DNA from: Bemisia tabaci
Lineage: Eukaryota; Arthropoda; Insecta; Hemiptera; Aleyrodidae
Direction: 5' to 3'
NCBI RefSeq assembly: GCF_918797505.1
Contig: NC_092797.1
Span: 27,603,372 to 27,667,371 of the forward strand
Length of the DNA stretch: 64,000 nucleotides
A program made the position numbers and the translations under genes. Position 1 is the first letter of the stretch. Every line of letters starts with the position of its first letter. The notes under the pieces are model-generated. The model was not told the DNA's origin. It saw only the letters and a list, made by a program, of their open reading frames with translations, and did no database searches. Of this stretch, positions 49,115 through 60,262 are shown one piece after another.

Positions 49115-49750
49115 CCTGTCATTCGCCGTCCCTCCATCCCTCACGGGAGGAAAAATGATGGGAGCGATATGATGACACCTCATGGACGTTCCCGTTCGGT
49201 TGAATCGCTGCGAATCAAAATCGCAAGGGTCAAGAGGTTATTTCGACTTCTTTGTTTTCGCCGTGCCAACTACCGTTCCACCGGTTTCATCGTCCGTTCC
49301 GTGTAGGAAGGATCTTTCGCGTGGCTGCCAATATTCCGAAAATTCTAATCGAAAATGAGTGGACTCAAATCGTAGCCTTCGGAGATTAAGGTGTTCTTGA
49401 ACCTGGGAACGAATTTCGACGCTTTTTTCTTAGCTAAACGGAACGGAGTTTAGCCCCCTCTAACTTGACCTTTCACAGTGTCGTATAGAAAAGTTTAATT
49501 TTTCATCCAACTCTCGCAGCTATGGCTTATCGAACTTGGATTAAAACAGCAAGTCTTGCCAAAAATCTTCCGATTTTCCTGTCTCGACAGAAACGTTGGC
49601 TTTCTCTGTGTATACTTCCCACAACGAAACTTTCTTCGAAACGTCCCTGAAGCCTTCCGATGGCATTTTAGGAGCTTTGACTCACCGTGACCTTGCCTCG
49701 TGTTTAAGACGAAAGCTCTCCTAGAATCGAGTTTTTACACAGATAAGGTG

Positions 49751-49983
49751 CACTGGAAAAAAAAAAACATTGTATCTAGAGTCCAGACTCTTAAAAACAT
49801 CGACAAGAAATAATACTCTTGATTCAATCAGATTTAAGCTTAAATCAAGAACCAAGCCTCTTAATTTGAGCGGATTTCCTTTTGATTTAAGCTTAAATCT
49901 GATTGATCAAGAGTCCTTTTTCTTGTCAATGTTTTCAAGAGTCTGGATTCTAGATCCAATGTATTTTTTTTTTTTTTCCAGTG
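49751..49983. mobile_element. 233-bp palindromic MITE
   Basis: Starts CACTGGAAAAAAAAAAACAT and ends TTTTTTCCAGTG. Arms are complementary almost throughout, including GAGTCCAGACTCTT and TTTAAGCTTAAATC. The termini CACTGGAA resemble those of families F and the 1-kb element. Confidence 0.88.
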
Positions 49984-50089
49984 TGGACACTTTTCTTAAG
50001 GTAGAGGTTTCCTCTAGCAGCAAGCGGAATCCGATCGCGTCAAAATCGAATCGATAGTATCTCACACGATCTTACAACGAAAAAAAATC

Positions 50090-50254
50090 CAGTGGTGTGG
50101 CGTGCTTTGCGATGTACCGATTTATCTGCCATTTAAACGCATGGAGAAAAATCGATGAACAGGGTACTCGCGACGAACACCTCATAATCGATTCTATATC
50201 ATAGTTTCATATGGGGTAATATCAAAATTCGATCATTCAGGCCTCCCCATTGAA
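50090..50254. mobile_element. hAT-type MITE family B, copy 6
   Basis: Starts CAGTGGTGTGGCGTGC, ends CCTCCCCATTG; flanks AAAAAATC and AACAAATC match at 7 of 8. Confidence 0.82.
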
Positions 50255-50522
50255 CAAATCGCATCGATTCCTGCTCCGATTTTCGATGTATTTGCCGGGC
50301 TCTTGCGGCGGAATTGGAGTAGTGCGGTGGTGTGGCGCTGACCTTGCTCGAGAGTGAGCATTAATTAGATAGAGGTATTTTTAAATGCCCGCCAGCACAC
50401 ATTCGCAATTAAAAGAAATCTTCGCGCGAGGAAAGGTAAACGATACTGAAGGCAGTTTCTTAATCTGCTCGAATTCGCTGCGAGAAAACGCAACACTGCC
50501 AAAATTGAAGAAGGGAAGTGAA

Positions 50523-50683
50523 CAGTGGCGTGGCGTGAATGATCGATTATCGATTTTCCCCCATTTGAATCCGAGGTAAAGAATCGATTATTAAGGTGTT
50601 CGCTGCGAACACCCTGATCGATCCTTTTCCATAGGTTTAAATGACAGATCAATCGATATATCGCAAAGCACGCCACGCCATTG
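50523..50683. mobile_element. hAT-type MITE family B, copy 7
   Basis: Starts CAGTGGCGTGGCGTGA, ends CACGCCACGCCATTG; flanks GAAGTGAA and GAAGTGAG match at 7 of 8. Opposite orientation to copy 6, 270 bp away. Confidence 0.9.
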
Positions 50684-50720
50684 GAAGTGAGAGTGGGAAG
50701 TTGCGGGACCGAGGAGTATA

Positions 50721-51124
50721 CTGCTGTGCTAAGGAAAAAGGCCGCATGAATTTTCTTCAGTTGTCAAATTTCCTTCGATCAAATACGAATTTCCATGGCA
50801 AACGTGTGAATATTTTTCGCACAAGCAGATCCAACAATTTTGCAACACCGGATTTCCTCCATTTAAACCTATGATAAATAATCGATTCTTGTAGGAGCAC
50901 CTGGCCCCTACAAGAATCGATACATTCCCATAGGCTTAAATGGGAAAAAACAATGTTGCCAATTTGCTAGACCCGCCAATGTTTTTCATTCAATTTTTCC
51001 GAGAATTTTCTTCGTAATTAGACCTTTGTCATGTGTAAAGTTCAAGAGAAAAGATTCATAACTCACCACAAAAATGAACATTCAATTGGAGAATATTTGG
51101 TAACTCTCGTCTCGAACGTTTACA
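50721..51124. mobile_element. MITE family A, copy 6, interrupted by MITE C
   Basis: Starts CTGCTGTGCTAAGGAAAAAG; the interior resumes after the insert at 50990 with CAATTTTTCCGAGAATTTTC. The right end has worn away or been cut by the following A copy. Confidence 0.75.
50825..50989. mobile_element. MITE family C, copy 3, nested in MITE A
   Basis: Starts GCAGATCCAACAATTTTGCA, ends GCTAGACCCGCCAAT; core with CCATTTAAACCTATG, CAAGAATCGAT and complement. Its exact target duplication is unclear (TTTTTC occurs at both sides). Confidence 0.8.
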
Positions 51125-51370
51125 CTACCGTGCAAAAGAAAAACGCCGTATGAGCCTTCAGGCGTTGCCAAATTTTCTCTGAAAAATCATCAATTTACAG
51201 GAAAATTTGTAATTGTTCGTCTACCAACTTCTCAGATAATTTTTTTTGTAATTTGATGTAAAACGTCTGAAAATTTCAAGGAATAATATTCATAATTTTA
51301 TTCAAAAATATACATTTTATCGAAGGAAATTTGGCAACTCTCGAATGTTCGTACGGTGTTTTTCCTTGAC
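51125..51370. mobile_element. MITE family A, copy 7
   Basis: Starts CTACCGTGCAAAAGAAAAAC, ends GGTGTTTTTCCTTG; follows the interrupted copy head to tail with no gap. Confidence 0.75.
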
Positions 51371-51927
51371 GACACTCCCTGGCGTCAACTGGCACAGTAG
51401 GTGTAGGTACTAGGTAGTTTGTTACTTTTTGAGAAGTTAATTTTTGGTTATCATAATAATAGTAAAAGAAGCTCGAGTGAGAAGTTCACATTGCGTATTG
51501 AAACTAACTATCCATTTTTTTCTCACCGAAAGTTATGCCACCACAGAGGTAACCACAAACGAGTTCCATTTCGACCGTGAACAGATGCCCCGGAAGACAT
51601 CCGGATAGCTAGGTTTATTTTATGCGGAGGCATCCGATGCAAAGGACATTTCCCGAGAAATGGGAAGATTATCTAGCATCTAAATTTTAAGGTATTTGAA
51701 CGCAAATTAAACTTAATTTCAATGCGAAGCGAAGACGCCATCGAGAGTGGTACTGTAACCTTGTCATTTTATTTTGGAGCAGATCAAGATTCCAGTCGAG
51801 GTGATTCAAGGTTTCGACTTCAACGATTTAAATCAAGTCAGCGCCGCGCCTCTCCGACGGGCGGCGAATTCGGGAAGCTTCGTTTTTTGTGAATGGAACA
51901 CGCTACGCTTTGCATAGTGAAAGAACT

Positions 51928-52473
51928 CTGCCGTGCTAAGGAAAAACGCCCTATGAGCCTTTAGACGTTGTCAGATTTACTTCAATAAAACCAGAATTTT
52001 CTTGGAAAAATGGAAATATTTTTCGTCAACATTTCCAGAGAATTTTGTTCGCATTTTTATCTCGAATATCTGCAAATTTCAAGTGGAAAATGGTGTCTAG
52101 CATCAGGATTTTCCCGATGCTATCAGGATTTGAGGAAAAATCGGTCGTAAAATCAGGATTAGAGGAAAGTTGGTTGTCCGATCGGTTTTTTATATGCTTT
52201 CATGTGCGCTTATGCAGAACGTTTAATTTTTCTCCGCAAAAAATCAGGATTTGATCAGGATTTGGACAAATTTTGAAATCAGGATTTGGAAAAATTTTGA
52301 AATCAGGATTTAGCAGTCAAAAATCAGGATTTTATCAGGATTTCCCAAAATGGAAAAAAAAAAACTAGACACCCTGTAGAACTACGAATAACATCTCTCA
52401 AAAATACTTGTTTTATCCGGAGAAATTTGGCAACTCTTGAATGTTCATACGGCGTTCTACCTTAGCACGGCAG
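51928..52473. mobile_element. MITE family A, copy 8, interrupted
   Basis: Ends CTGCCGTGCTAAGGAAAAAC and TACCTTAGCACGGCAG. Split at about 52095-52377 by an element made of ATCAGGATTT repeats. Confidence 0.88.
52095..52377. mobile_element. nested element built of ATCAGGATTT repeats
   Basis: Ends GGTGTCTAG and CTAGACACC(CTG) are inverted. Between them the unit AAATCAGGATTT recurs about ten times at irregular spacing. Ends resemble the GGTGTCTAC ends of family D. Confidence 0.82.
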
Positions 52474-52969
52474 TGCAGTTGCAGTGTTATTACGAAACGC
52501 CCATCGGCCCCTTTCGCAGTATTTTGTTTTAGCTTTGTACCTGTTTCATTGATCCATTTTCCTGCCACTTTGAATTACTTTGGAAAAGTACAAGCATGCA
52601 ATTGAAAAGCAGAGATAAGATACAGGCTGGAGGAGCGAAGGAACGATTATACTCTGTATTAGCAGTCTCTTGAGCGGCCTCACTTTCAGATAGTGAGTGC
52701 TACAATCTATTGGATATATGAAGCTTATCTTTCCTTGCTTCATCCACTTTAACATCTCTAATCTTCCTCACTTCTCTCTGCTTCTCTTTTATCACGAGCT
52801 TTGTCTCCCGTAGCTTCTAATCCCTCTCATCGCATTATTTTTGCGGCGTGTGGGCCTATTGTGTTTCAGCGTGGTGACGAGGAAACTCATTGCCTCTCAT
52901 TTCCATTTATATTTGATAAATCTGCCCGTTTCAGCTCACGTAGTACCCGTCAAATAATTAAAACTTTCA

Positions 52970-53189
52970 AGATAGGCGGATCCAGACGCCCCCCTCCCCC
53001 ATTCGCTCGAAAAAAAGGAAGAAAAAGGGAAGAAAGAAGGAAAGAAGAGGGACGCTTAGATTTGGTATTTATTCATGACGAAATTGACTCAAACTGCATA
53101 AATGACGCTTTAAAATTTTGATAATTTTCTGGAAGGAACCCCCCGGATCCCCTTTTGCCCCCCCCCCCCCGTTTCTGGATCCGCCCATG
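52970..53189. mobile_element. MITE with GGCGGATCCAG ends
   Basis: Left ATAGGCGGATCCAG, right CTGGATCCGCCCAT; ACTTTCA is repeated on both sides. The interior is C-rich and purine-rich, including a C run at about 53160. Confidence 0.7.
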
Positions 53190-56100
53190 ACTTTCAGTGG
53201 ATTAAATTCAGGATCGGAAGACTTTTTTCGACAGTGATTCCATAAATTTCTGCCGAGATAGTCTCATTTCTTATTTGAAATTAAAATAAAATTTCTTAAC
53301 GTTTTTCTTTTTTAGTGATTATGGTAATATTTGAAGAATTTTCTGAGAGTTAGTATAAACTCTTAGGACTCTTGAATGATGAGATATTAAAAATCGACGC
53401 CTATATCCGCTAGTGCCTCAGTTCGTTAAATTTTCGATTGATTTTTAAACTCCAGCTATCCTAATAAGTGCAAATCCTGCCCAAAATATGGTAAGCGGAT
53501 TATGCCCAAGAAACCTGCCGTTGGTGAATTTGCGTAGCTCGCTAAACCTATTTCGGAACATTTTTGTTGAAACAGTCTCGACTTACAATCGGTGAAAATC
53601 CTATCACTCGAACGGGTATTTCAACCCCTCTGTGAAATTCAACTAATAATGTGTCATTTTAATGAAAATTTTATAACTACTTCCATAAACGAAATTAACT
53701 CAGACAAGAAGCTCACAGCAGATAATTTGAGCAAGAAAAATCCTTGTTCCGCGATTTTTTTAATCACTGTGAGGTAACAACACATAGAGGCCGAGGGAAT
53801 GCAAAAATGACAGAATACATTAACTGTCCTCCCTGTCGGAACAGAGCGAAAGTGAAGAAACCACTACACGCAACCAATCACGCTCCAAAGCCGCTCATAT
53901 TGCCATCGGGATAGTTGAAGGCGCACATAGCAGTTAAGTGGGAACATGGTCCAGTGTCAGTTTTTAGTGGAACGACCGCTGCAGTATTAAAGACTGGCCT
54001 TAGGGTGGAAGAGATGGCCAAAGGTTCTTTGGATATAAGCAATGATTCCCTGGTATATTTATGCACTTGCGCAGCAGCTATAGGAGCATCATCGAAGCAA
54101 GGAACAAGTATAACCGTCACTCGCTCACCTCCAGTTCTCTCATGCGGATCTGAGGTGCGGAGATACGGCAGATATGGATGGAAACTTCACCATTTCGCGT
54201 AGGAGTTAAATCAAAGTGAGCGGTAGCAATTCTGTCAAAAAAGGATATAGCTCTTTTCAGCAGCCTTTTTGCTAGATTGCAGGGTTAGTGCCCCCCTCCC
54301 TCTCCCCCTCCTGGGGGTTGTCCGCTTCCCTCCGCCTCGGAACGGTGGGGGAAGGGGAACGGGGAGGGGGCTCCGCTCATGCAAAACAGACTGCAGGCGA
54401 ATTTCATCTTGTTCCATAAATTGAAATAATGGATGACTAAATTGACGAATATTTTATGGAGATGCGACTATGGCGAGCGTTGCATCGAACCGGAAGAATA
54501 TGATTTCGGTGTCGCGGATAGTTTGCGCTGGGATAAACTATTCCGGGCCCGGCGGAGGGGCGGGGGGTCACGGGGCGCGCGCGGTTGAAAGGAGAAGATT
54601 TGTGGTCTGCGGTCTGAAATATGGAGAAATCTTTTACCCAGATTAATATTTGAGGACCCCTTTTCCCTCATTTCTCTCGACGCAATAAATAATATATCGC
54701 ACACATGCAAATTTACGTTCAATCATGTAAGCTTTCCATTAAAGCCGGGATAAATATTTTATGTATGAAACGCTCATTTTTGAGCTTTATAGTCGGGATT
54801 TCCTCGCATGCATATGAAATCGCCGCGGATTGAAATAAAAACATGATAGAGCAGAAAACGAGGTGAGGTAATTGTGACAGTTCGTGAAATGAGAGGCGGA
54901 TACGGGAGACTAAAGAATAAATGAAATGAACTGTGGGCCCCCAGTAGCTGCCTGACGGGGACCTGGGTCCTGCAAAATGTCCAAATAACACTTTTAACCA
55001 TAATAATATTAATAATATATAACTCCGAAAATTGAGTCTATGAAGCCGTGGAACTATTCGTACATCATAGATTTGAATAGAAATACAGAGATCAGAATCA
55101 CTAGGTAGAGTTTTACTTAAAAGTCGAGGCGAGATATGAAGATAAGACAATACTTAAACCCTCGCATAGAAAACTTTTGCTGCTCGCAGGTTTTTTTCTT
55201 GCCTATCTCGAACATTTGAGGCAAAATAAGAATATGCTCGTGACCTTTTTCCCCCACTTACCAATTCTGCTCTCTCTTTATTATTCTCAGCCATAAAGCA
55301 TCCTTGTGCTCTTGAAGAATTTAGTGTAATAAACGTCCTGAACCGAGTCGACTTTTTTCACTATATATAAAAGCATAACTCATCTTCAAGTCCATTTTTT
55401 GTTTAAATTTTAACTAACTTACGTTCGTGTTTGATGTTGACGTCTTAGGAAAGCTCGTCGTTTTATTTATCCCGACGAATCTCTTAATTATCAGGAGATA
55501 TTGTTTTGTTATCGTTTGGAATTGATTTTGTGTCCGTGACGTTACGTCTGAAAGCATACGTTCAAATCTCGATCACCCCCTCCTCCCCCTACTTACTCTC
55601 AATCGCGTGACGTCAGTGTTTCGCACTGAACGATAAGACCTGTTTGGAGGTGTATTCTTTTTGTATACGACCGACGTGGATGGAAGCGGAAAAATCTCCG
55701 GCAGAAGTGACCTCACAAGATTCGTCGATGATTTTTTGTTCACTTAAATAATACCTAAAATAAGAGGATAATCAGTCAAAAAGAGTTTGAACGTTGAAAA
55801 TATTTACTCGCTTTTTGCTTCTGAATCATCAAGCTGTCATCAGTCGTCGCTAAAAATATACAGGTCTCTTAATTCTATATCGGAACTATCCGGAAGCTTT
55901 CAGCTTAGTCATCAGGATTTTAGACCCTCGTAGCAGCAGCAAAGTCAAACTAAAACTGAATATTTTTGTCCACTTCCATCGGTTAAAAACTCTTATTAGA
56001 GGGCTTATAGAGACATAGCCCTTTACCTCAAGCGTTGATGAGAGGATTTCGTTTAAAGCGTTTACACTAATCCGAATCTGCGTTATATAACATAATTACC

Positions 56101-56713
56101 CCTTCATTTGATAAAGATGAAATTTAGGGGGATGGGTATTCTGAAAAACGCATTCGATCATAAGTTTCATAATTTTTTTGGCAATATGTAAAAATCTATG
56201 ACTCATTCCAAAGCAGATTAATTTTTACTAAATAATGGTGGTACATTTTTTGACACAATTTTGCCCATATTTGTACATCATCGATCGTTGCCGACTAAAT
56301 ATTTACGGAGAAAACTTCGTGGTATATAATTATTCACAAATTGAAAGTTCAAATGAGGGACAAGTAGAGACTTCCCATCGTTATCCCGGCAGTAGTGGAA
56401 ACTTGCCCTCTCCGGACTTAACAGTTTCCAATGGACAGCAAGAGGCAATTCTAGTTTTCCTTTTTCTTGAAAGTCGGGCAGCTTGTTTAGTGGGGGTGGG
56501 GGAAAGTGCCCAACAAGTTTAATAAACACCGGTGTGTTTGCTAAACAAATCGCTCAACACATTAACAACTCTCAGTCTCAAGACGAAGGTGATTTCATTG
56601 GTCAAGGGAGGGATTTAGCCCCGAAAGAAGATATTTCCATCTGTAACCAAGGAAGCTTGTAGCTCTCTATTTGCCTCTTTCCGAACATTGCAGCATTTTC
56701 TGTAGTTATTTCA

Positions 56714-56993
56714 AGGTGTCTACAAGTCCGGATGATTTTTTCAGGGCGGTCCGCAAGTACTAATAAAGAGCAGAATTCCACAAGATGGTCCAGAATTTTT
56801 TCATTTGTTTGTTATTTTTGTCGCAATTTGAGCGGGATATTCAATTTTTATAAATTTGCCGAATTTCGTCAATTGGAGGTACCAAAAAAGTACTGAATTT
56901 TTCCGTTGATGTGGTACTGAATTTCTTGGGAATGCACTGATAAAGTACTGTAAAAGTACTGATTTTTGGCCAGCCTAATTTTGTAGACGCCTT
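56714..56993. mobile_element. family D element, copy 1, AAGTACTG repeats
   Basis: Ends AAGGTGTCTACAAGTCCGG and TTGTAGACGCCTT. Inside, AAAAGTACTGAATTTTT and TCCGGAATTTTT units recur. Confidence 0.8.
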
Positions 56994-57512
56994 GTATTTT
57001 TAAAAATTGCGGATCTTGCTTCTTGCATCAATGTCTAATGCATGCAACGTTTCTGTACAAACACAAGAATGTTATCATAGCGAAAATTAATGACGTCTCA
57101 TCCGAATTCGAACCACGAAGCGTAACCCGAAGACGTCACACTGAAACAGAGCGAAAATTAAAAAAAAGTCTGTTTATTTATGGTTTAAAATTATGGCAAG
57201 GTTTCCCTCTATCACGGAGCCGTTATGTTTTCAGTGGAAAATAACAAGCGAACATCTCTCGATCGGGTACCGGTCAGCGGGTTATGTAAACCCATCTCTG
57301 CGCGTCAGAGGATCGGCCGCAGATGATAATTCTTCGATAGCCTTTATCACAGCCTCGTGGCCTCTGACCTATATCTCTTTTTATTCTTTATTTCTAAAGG
57401 AATTTTTATAATTTTTATGAATTAGTTTCATCACGTCGACCGAGCGGCTCGCTGAACTAATTCGATAATCCGCGCACACCGCCGGATTTTTTTAGACGTC
57501 AAGAACTCTCAC

Positions 57513-57782
57513 AGGGTGTCTACAAGTCCGGAAAGTCCGGAAATAGTACTGATTTTTTAAGGGCGGTCCGGAAGTACTGGAAAATTGTGGAATTCTGCTA
57601 GAAGGTCCGGAATTCTTTTTTCACCTTTGCCCCGATTTAAGCGAGAAATTCAAATTTTTGAAATTTTTCGAATTTCGTGAAATGAAGGCACTGAAAAAGT
57701 ACTGAATTTTTCTGTGGAGGAGGTACTGAATTTCTTGGGAATGTGCTGAAAAACTACTGTAAAAGTACTGATTTTTGGCCTG
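57513..57782. mobile_element. family D element, copy 2
   Basis: Starts CAGGGTGTCTACAAGTCCGG with the same AAGTACTG units as copy 1; the right end stops after GATTTTTGGCC and lacks the terminal repeat. Confidence 0.75.
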
Positions 57783-58965
57783 ACATAACTTTATTGCTAA
57801 GATTTTTATCCTCGAACTCACTTTAAAAACCAAAATATTTTCTTACTGTCTTTCAGTAAAGTTGAGTTTTCCTTTTGCGTTGTCACCTTGTTTCGTATAT
57901 CGACTTGAAAACGTTCTACCTAAAATCCTCCTTATTTCCGTAACAGAAGAAATACGATTCAGACTCGACACATCCCCTGCATCATGTCGCTAATTTGATC
58001 TCGATTAGCGTTGGCAAAAAGATAGTTTCTATTTCTGACCCCCATCTGTTCGGAAAGAGGCACCTAAAAATCGAAGAACGTCAAATATAGAAAGAAAGCG
58101 CGTGTATGAAGTAGGAGAAGCAGTAAAAAAAGAAAAAAAATTGCTGTCACCAATTTTTCTTCTTTCTTTCCTCTTCTTTTTACACCAACATGTGTGACAT
58201 CTTAGTTCCACTCGTCAAGGATTGTCTTATCTTGACGAATTAAAGGATTGATCTATTTTAAAAACGAATTCTGTCCAAGTAGTGACATAAAATGACTAAC
58301 GCAGTACCCAGTGTCACGTATTTGACACAGGGAAAGAGAGAAAAATTCATAATCTTTGGCTTTGGCGTTCATTTCTTAGTCCTAAAGGTGCCTCTCCGAC
58401 CGCGTCCAAAGATAGCATCCAATGCTAAAAATAGGCTAAGGCAGTGACAGGAAAAGTGACGTTCTTGGAAATTGGAAGTGAAAAAGGAGGGGGCGGAAAA
58501 AATGGCCACGTTCGTTTTTTCTCCATATTGTGAACCGGTCGTCACTTCAAAATCCACCCTTTAACATTTCCTTCGTGCAGAAAAGACAGGATTCCTCCTC
58601 TCACCCAAGGATCGTACCATTTTGATTTGTTGCTTCTCTTATTTTGCTATAAATTAATTATATAAAGAGATTTTTGCATCGAATTAATTATTTTAATTCT
58701 ACCGAAATTCCTATTTTGAAAATACAATTATATTTATCTTTCTGTATTTTAGCATCTGTGCCCCGGAGCTTAGGTTGCTCCAAAATGACCGATGTGATAT
58801 GACCGGAATCAACTCTTAGCCGGGTGAACTGTGCTCTTACAGAGCGGAAGATCTTAGATTGCTGACAATGTATATCTATCCAATCGTGCGCAAAAGTCGG
58901 AAAAAATCGGACGATCGAGTACGACATTTGCTAAAGCGCAACGTGGAAATCACGATGGCCCGACG

Positions 58966-59198
58966 CACAGAGGATCGAGTCAATGGGAGAGGTCGGACAA
59001 AATTTGGAAACTTTAAACGCTTATAACTCCGTTTATACAACATTTTGAGATCCTAGAAGTGGTTCCACTGGTTACCTCTTGAAATTGGCTGATAGAAGCA
59101 CCCCTTACAATTTAAATTTTGGCGAAATAAACATCAAAATTTGCAGTTCTTGTCAAAAATTCCATGTCCGACCTCTCTGATCGACTCGATCCACTGTG
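58966..59198 (+). mobile_element. MITE family E, copy 4
   Basis: Starts CACAGAGGATCGAGTCAATG, ends GACTCGATCCACTGTG; orientation as copy 2. Confidence 0.85.
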
Positions 59199-59207
59199 TC
59201 ATGTAAG

Positions 59208-59338
59208 ACGTTTCCTCGTGAAATTGTCCGATAGAAGCACCCCTTAACATTTAAATTGTGGCGAAATAAACATCAAAATTTGCAGTTTTAGTCGACCATT
59301 TCATGTCCGACCACTCTGATTGATTCAATCCACTTTGC
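59208..59338 (+). repeat. partial duplicate of MITE E copy 4
   Basis: Repeats the right 130 bp of copy 4 directly after it, from GTTTCCTCGTGAAATTGTCC to ATTCAATCCACTTTG; few changes, so a recent partial tandem duplication. Confidence 0.8.
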
Positions 59339-59601
59339 GGCGTCATATGAGACGTCCGACGTCCAAGCTTGAGAACGTCAGCCGATTCGCGGTGAAGTCT
59401 AGCCGGAGCTGCGAACGACGCGACGCGGCGAGTCGGAGCCGGCGGCCCATTAATAAAGCTAAATTGTGCGCGAGCGATCATGACGTCACGGACTCTTCCC
59501 TCGGCTGCGCCTCGCCAATGACCTGGCTAACCTTAAAAACGGCACGGCCAGCGTTTCATTTCCAGTCCTATCGGCCTCCCCCGTTGCCAGGCAGATCGTC
59601 G

Positions 59602-59905
59602 TAGAGTCCCTTTATACTGAGAGTTAAGACAACGTGAAACCATTTCTTAGCGGTTCCCGTATTTTAGGCCTTCACAGTGTCACAAACAGGTGTAAATTTT
59701 CACCGATTGCAAAGATTATAATGTAGAATGGACCGCAGAATAACGAGTTCGACAAGGAACAAGCGGAATGAGAGAAGGAACGGAGGAAAGAATTTGAGAA
59801 TGGGCCGATCAAAGATTACGAAAAATTGTCAATTTGTGTAACCTTTATTCCCGTTTGTGACTCCACGAGGGGGGTTGTCTTGGCTCTTAGTATAAAGGGA
59901 CTCTA
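59602..59905. mobile_element. 304-bp MITE with 8-bp target duplication
   Basis: Terminal repeats TAGAGTCCCTTTATACTGAG and CTTAGTATAAAGGGACTCTA; perfect flanking duplication GATCGTCG (59594-59601, 59906-59913). Complementarity continues well inside (GTCACAAACAGG / CCGTTTGTGAC). Confidence 0.92.
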
Positions 59906-60009
59906 GATCGTCGGGGTGAATAATCCGGTTCAAGACGATGCGGAGTCACTGTGAAAATGTCGTGGCAACTCCTAGGGAATGCATGGCCCATACGCAGAGC
60001 AAGATGGCA

Positions 60010-60262
60010 AACGTTAGGGAAAATCTGGAAAAGTTAGGGAATTTTCCCATTTGTTGAGGAGAAGAAAAATCTTGTCACTCTGTATAAATTAAACCACAGG
60101 GTATAAACCTTGAAGAGTCAGGGTGTTTTTCCATTTGTAGAGGAGAAGTGAAAACTTTTCATCCTATACAAATCATAATGAAACGTCAGGGAAAACCTGG
60201 AAAAGTCGGTACATTTTTCAATTTGTAAAGGAGAGCAGGAGAAAACTTGTTACCTTGAACAA
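60010..60262 (+). repeat. three-unit array, GGAAAAGTCAGGG / CCATTTGTAGAGGAGA
   Basis: Three diverged units of about 85-90 bp, each with GGAAAA(C)CTGGAAAAGT, AATTTTTCCATTTGT and GAGGAGA...AAAACTT. Terminal repeats were not found. Confidence 0.72.
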
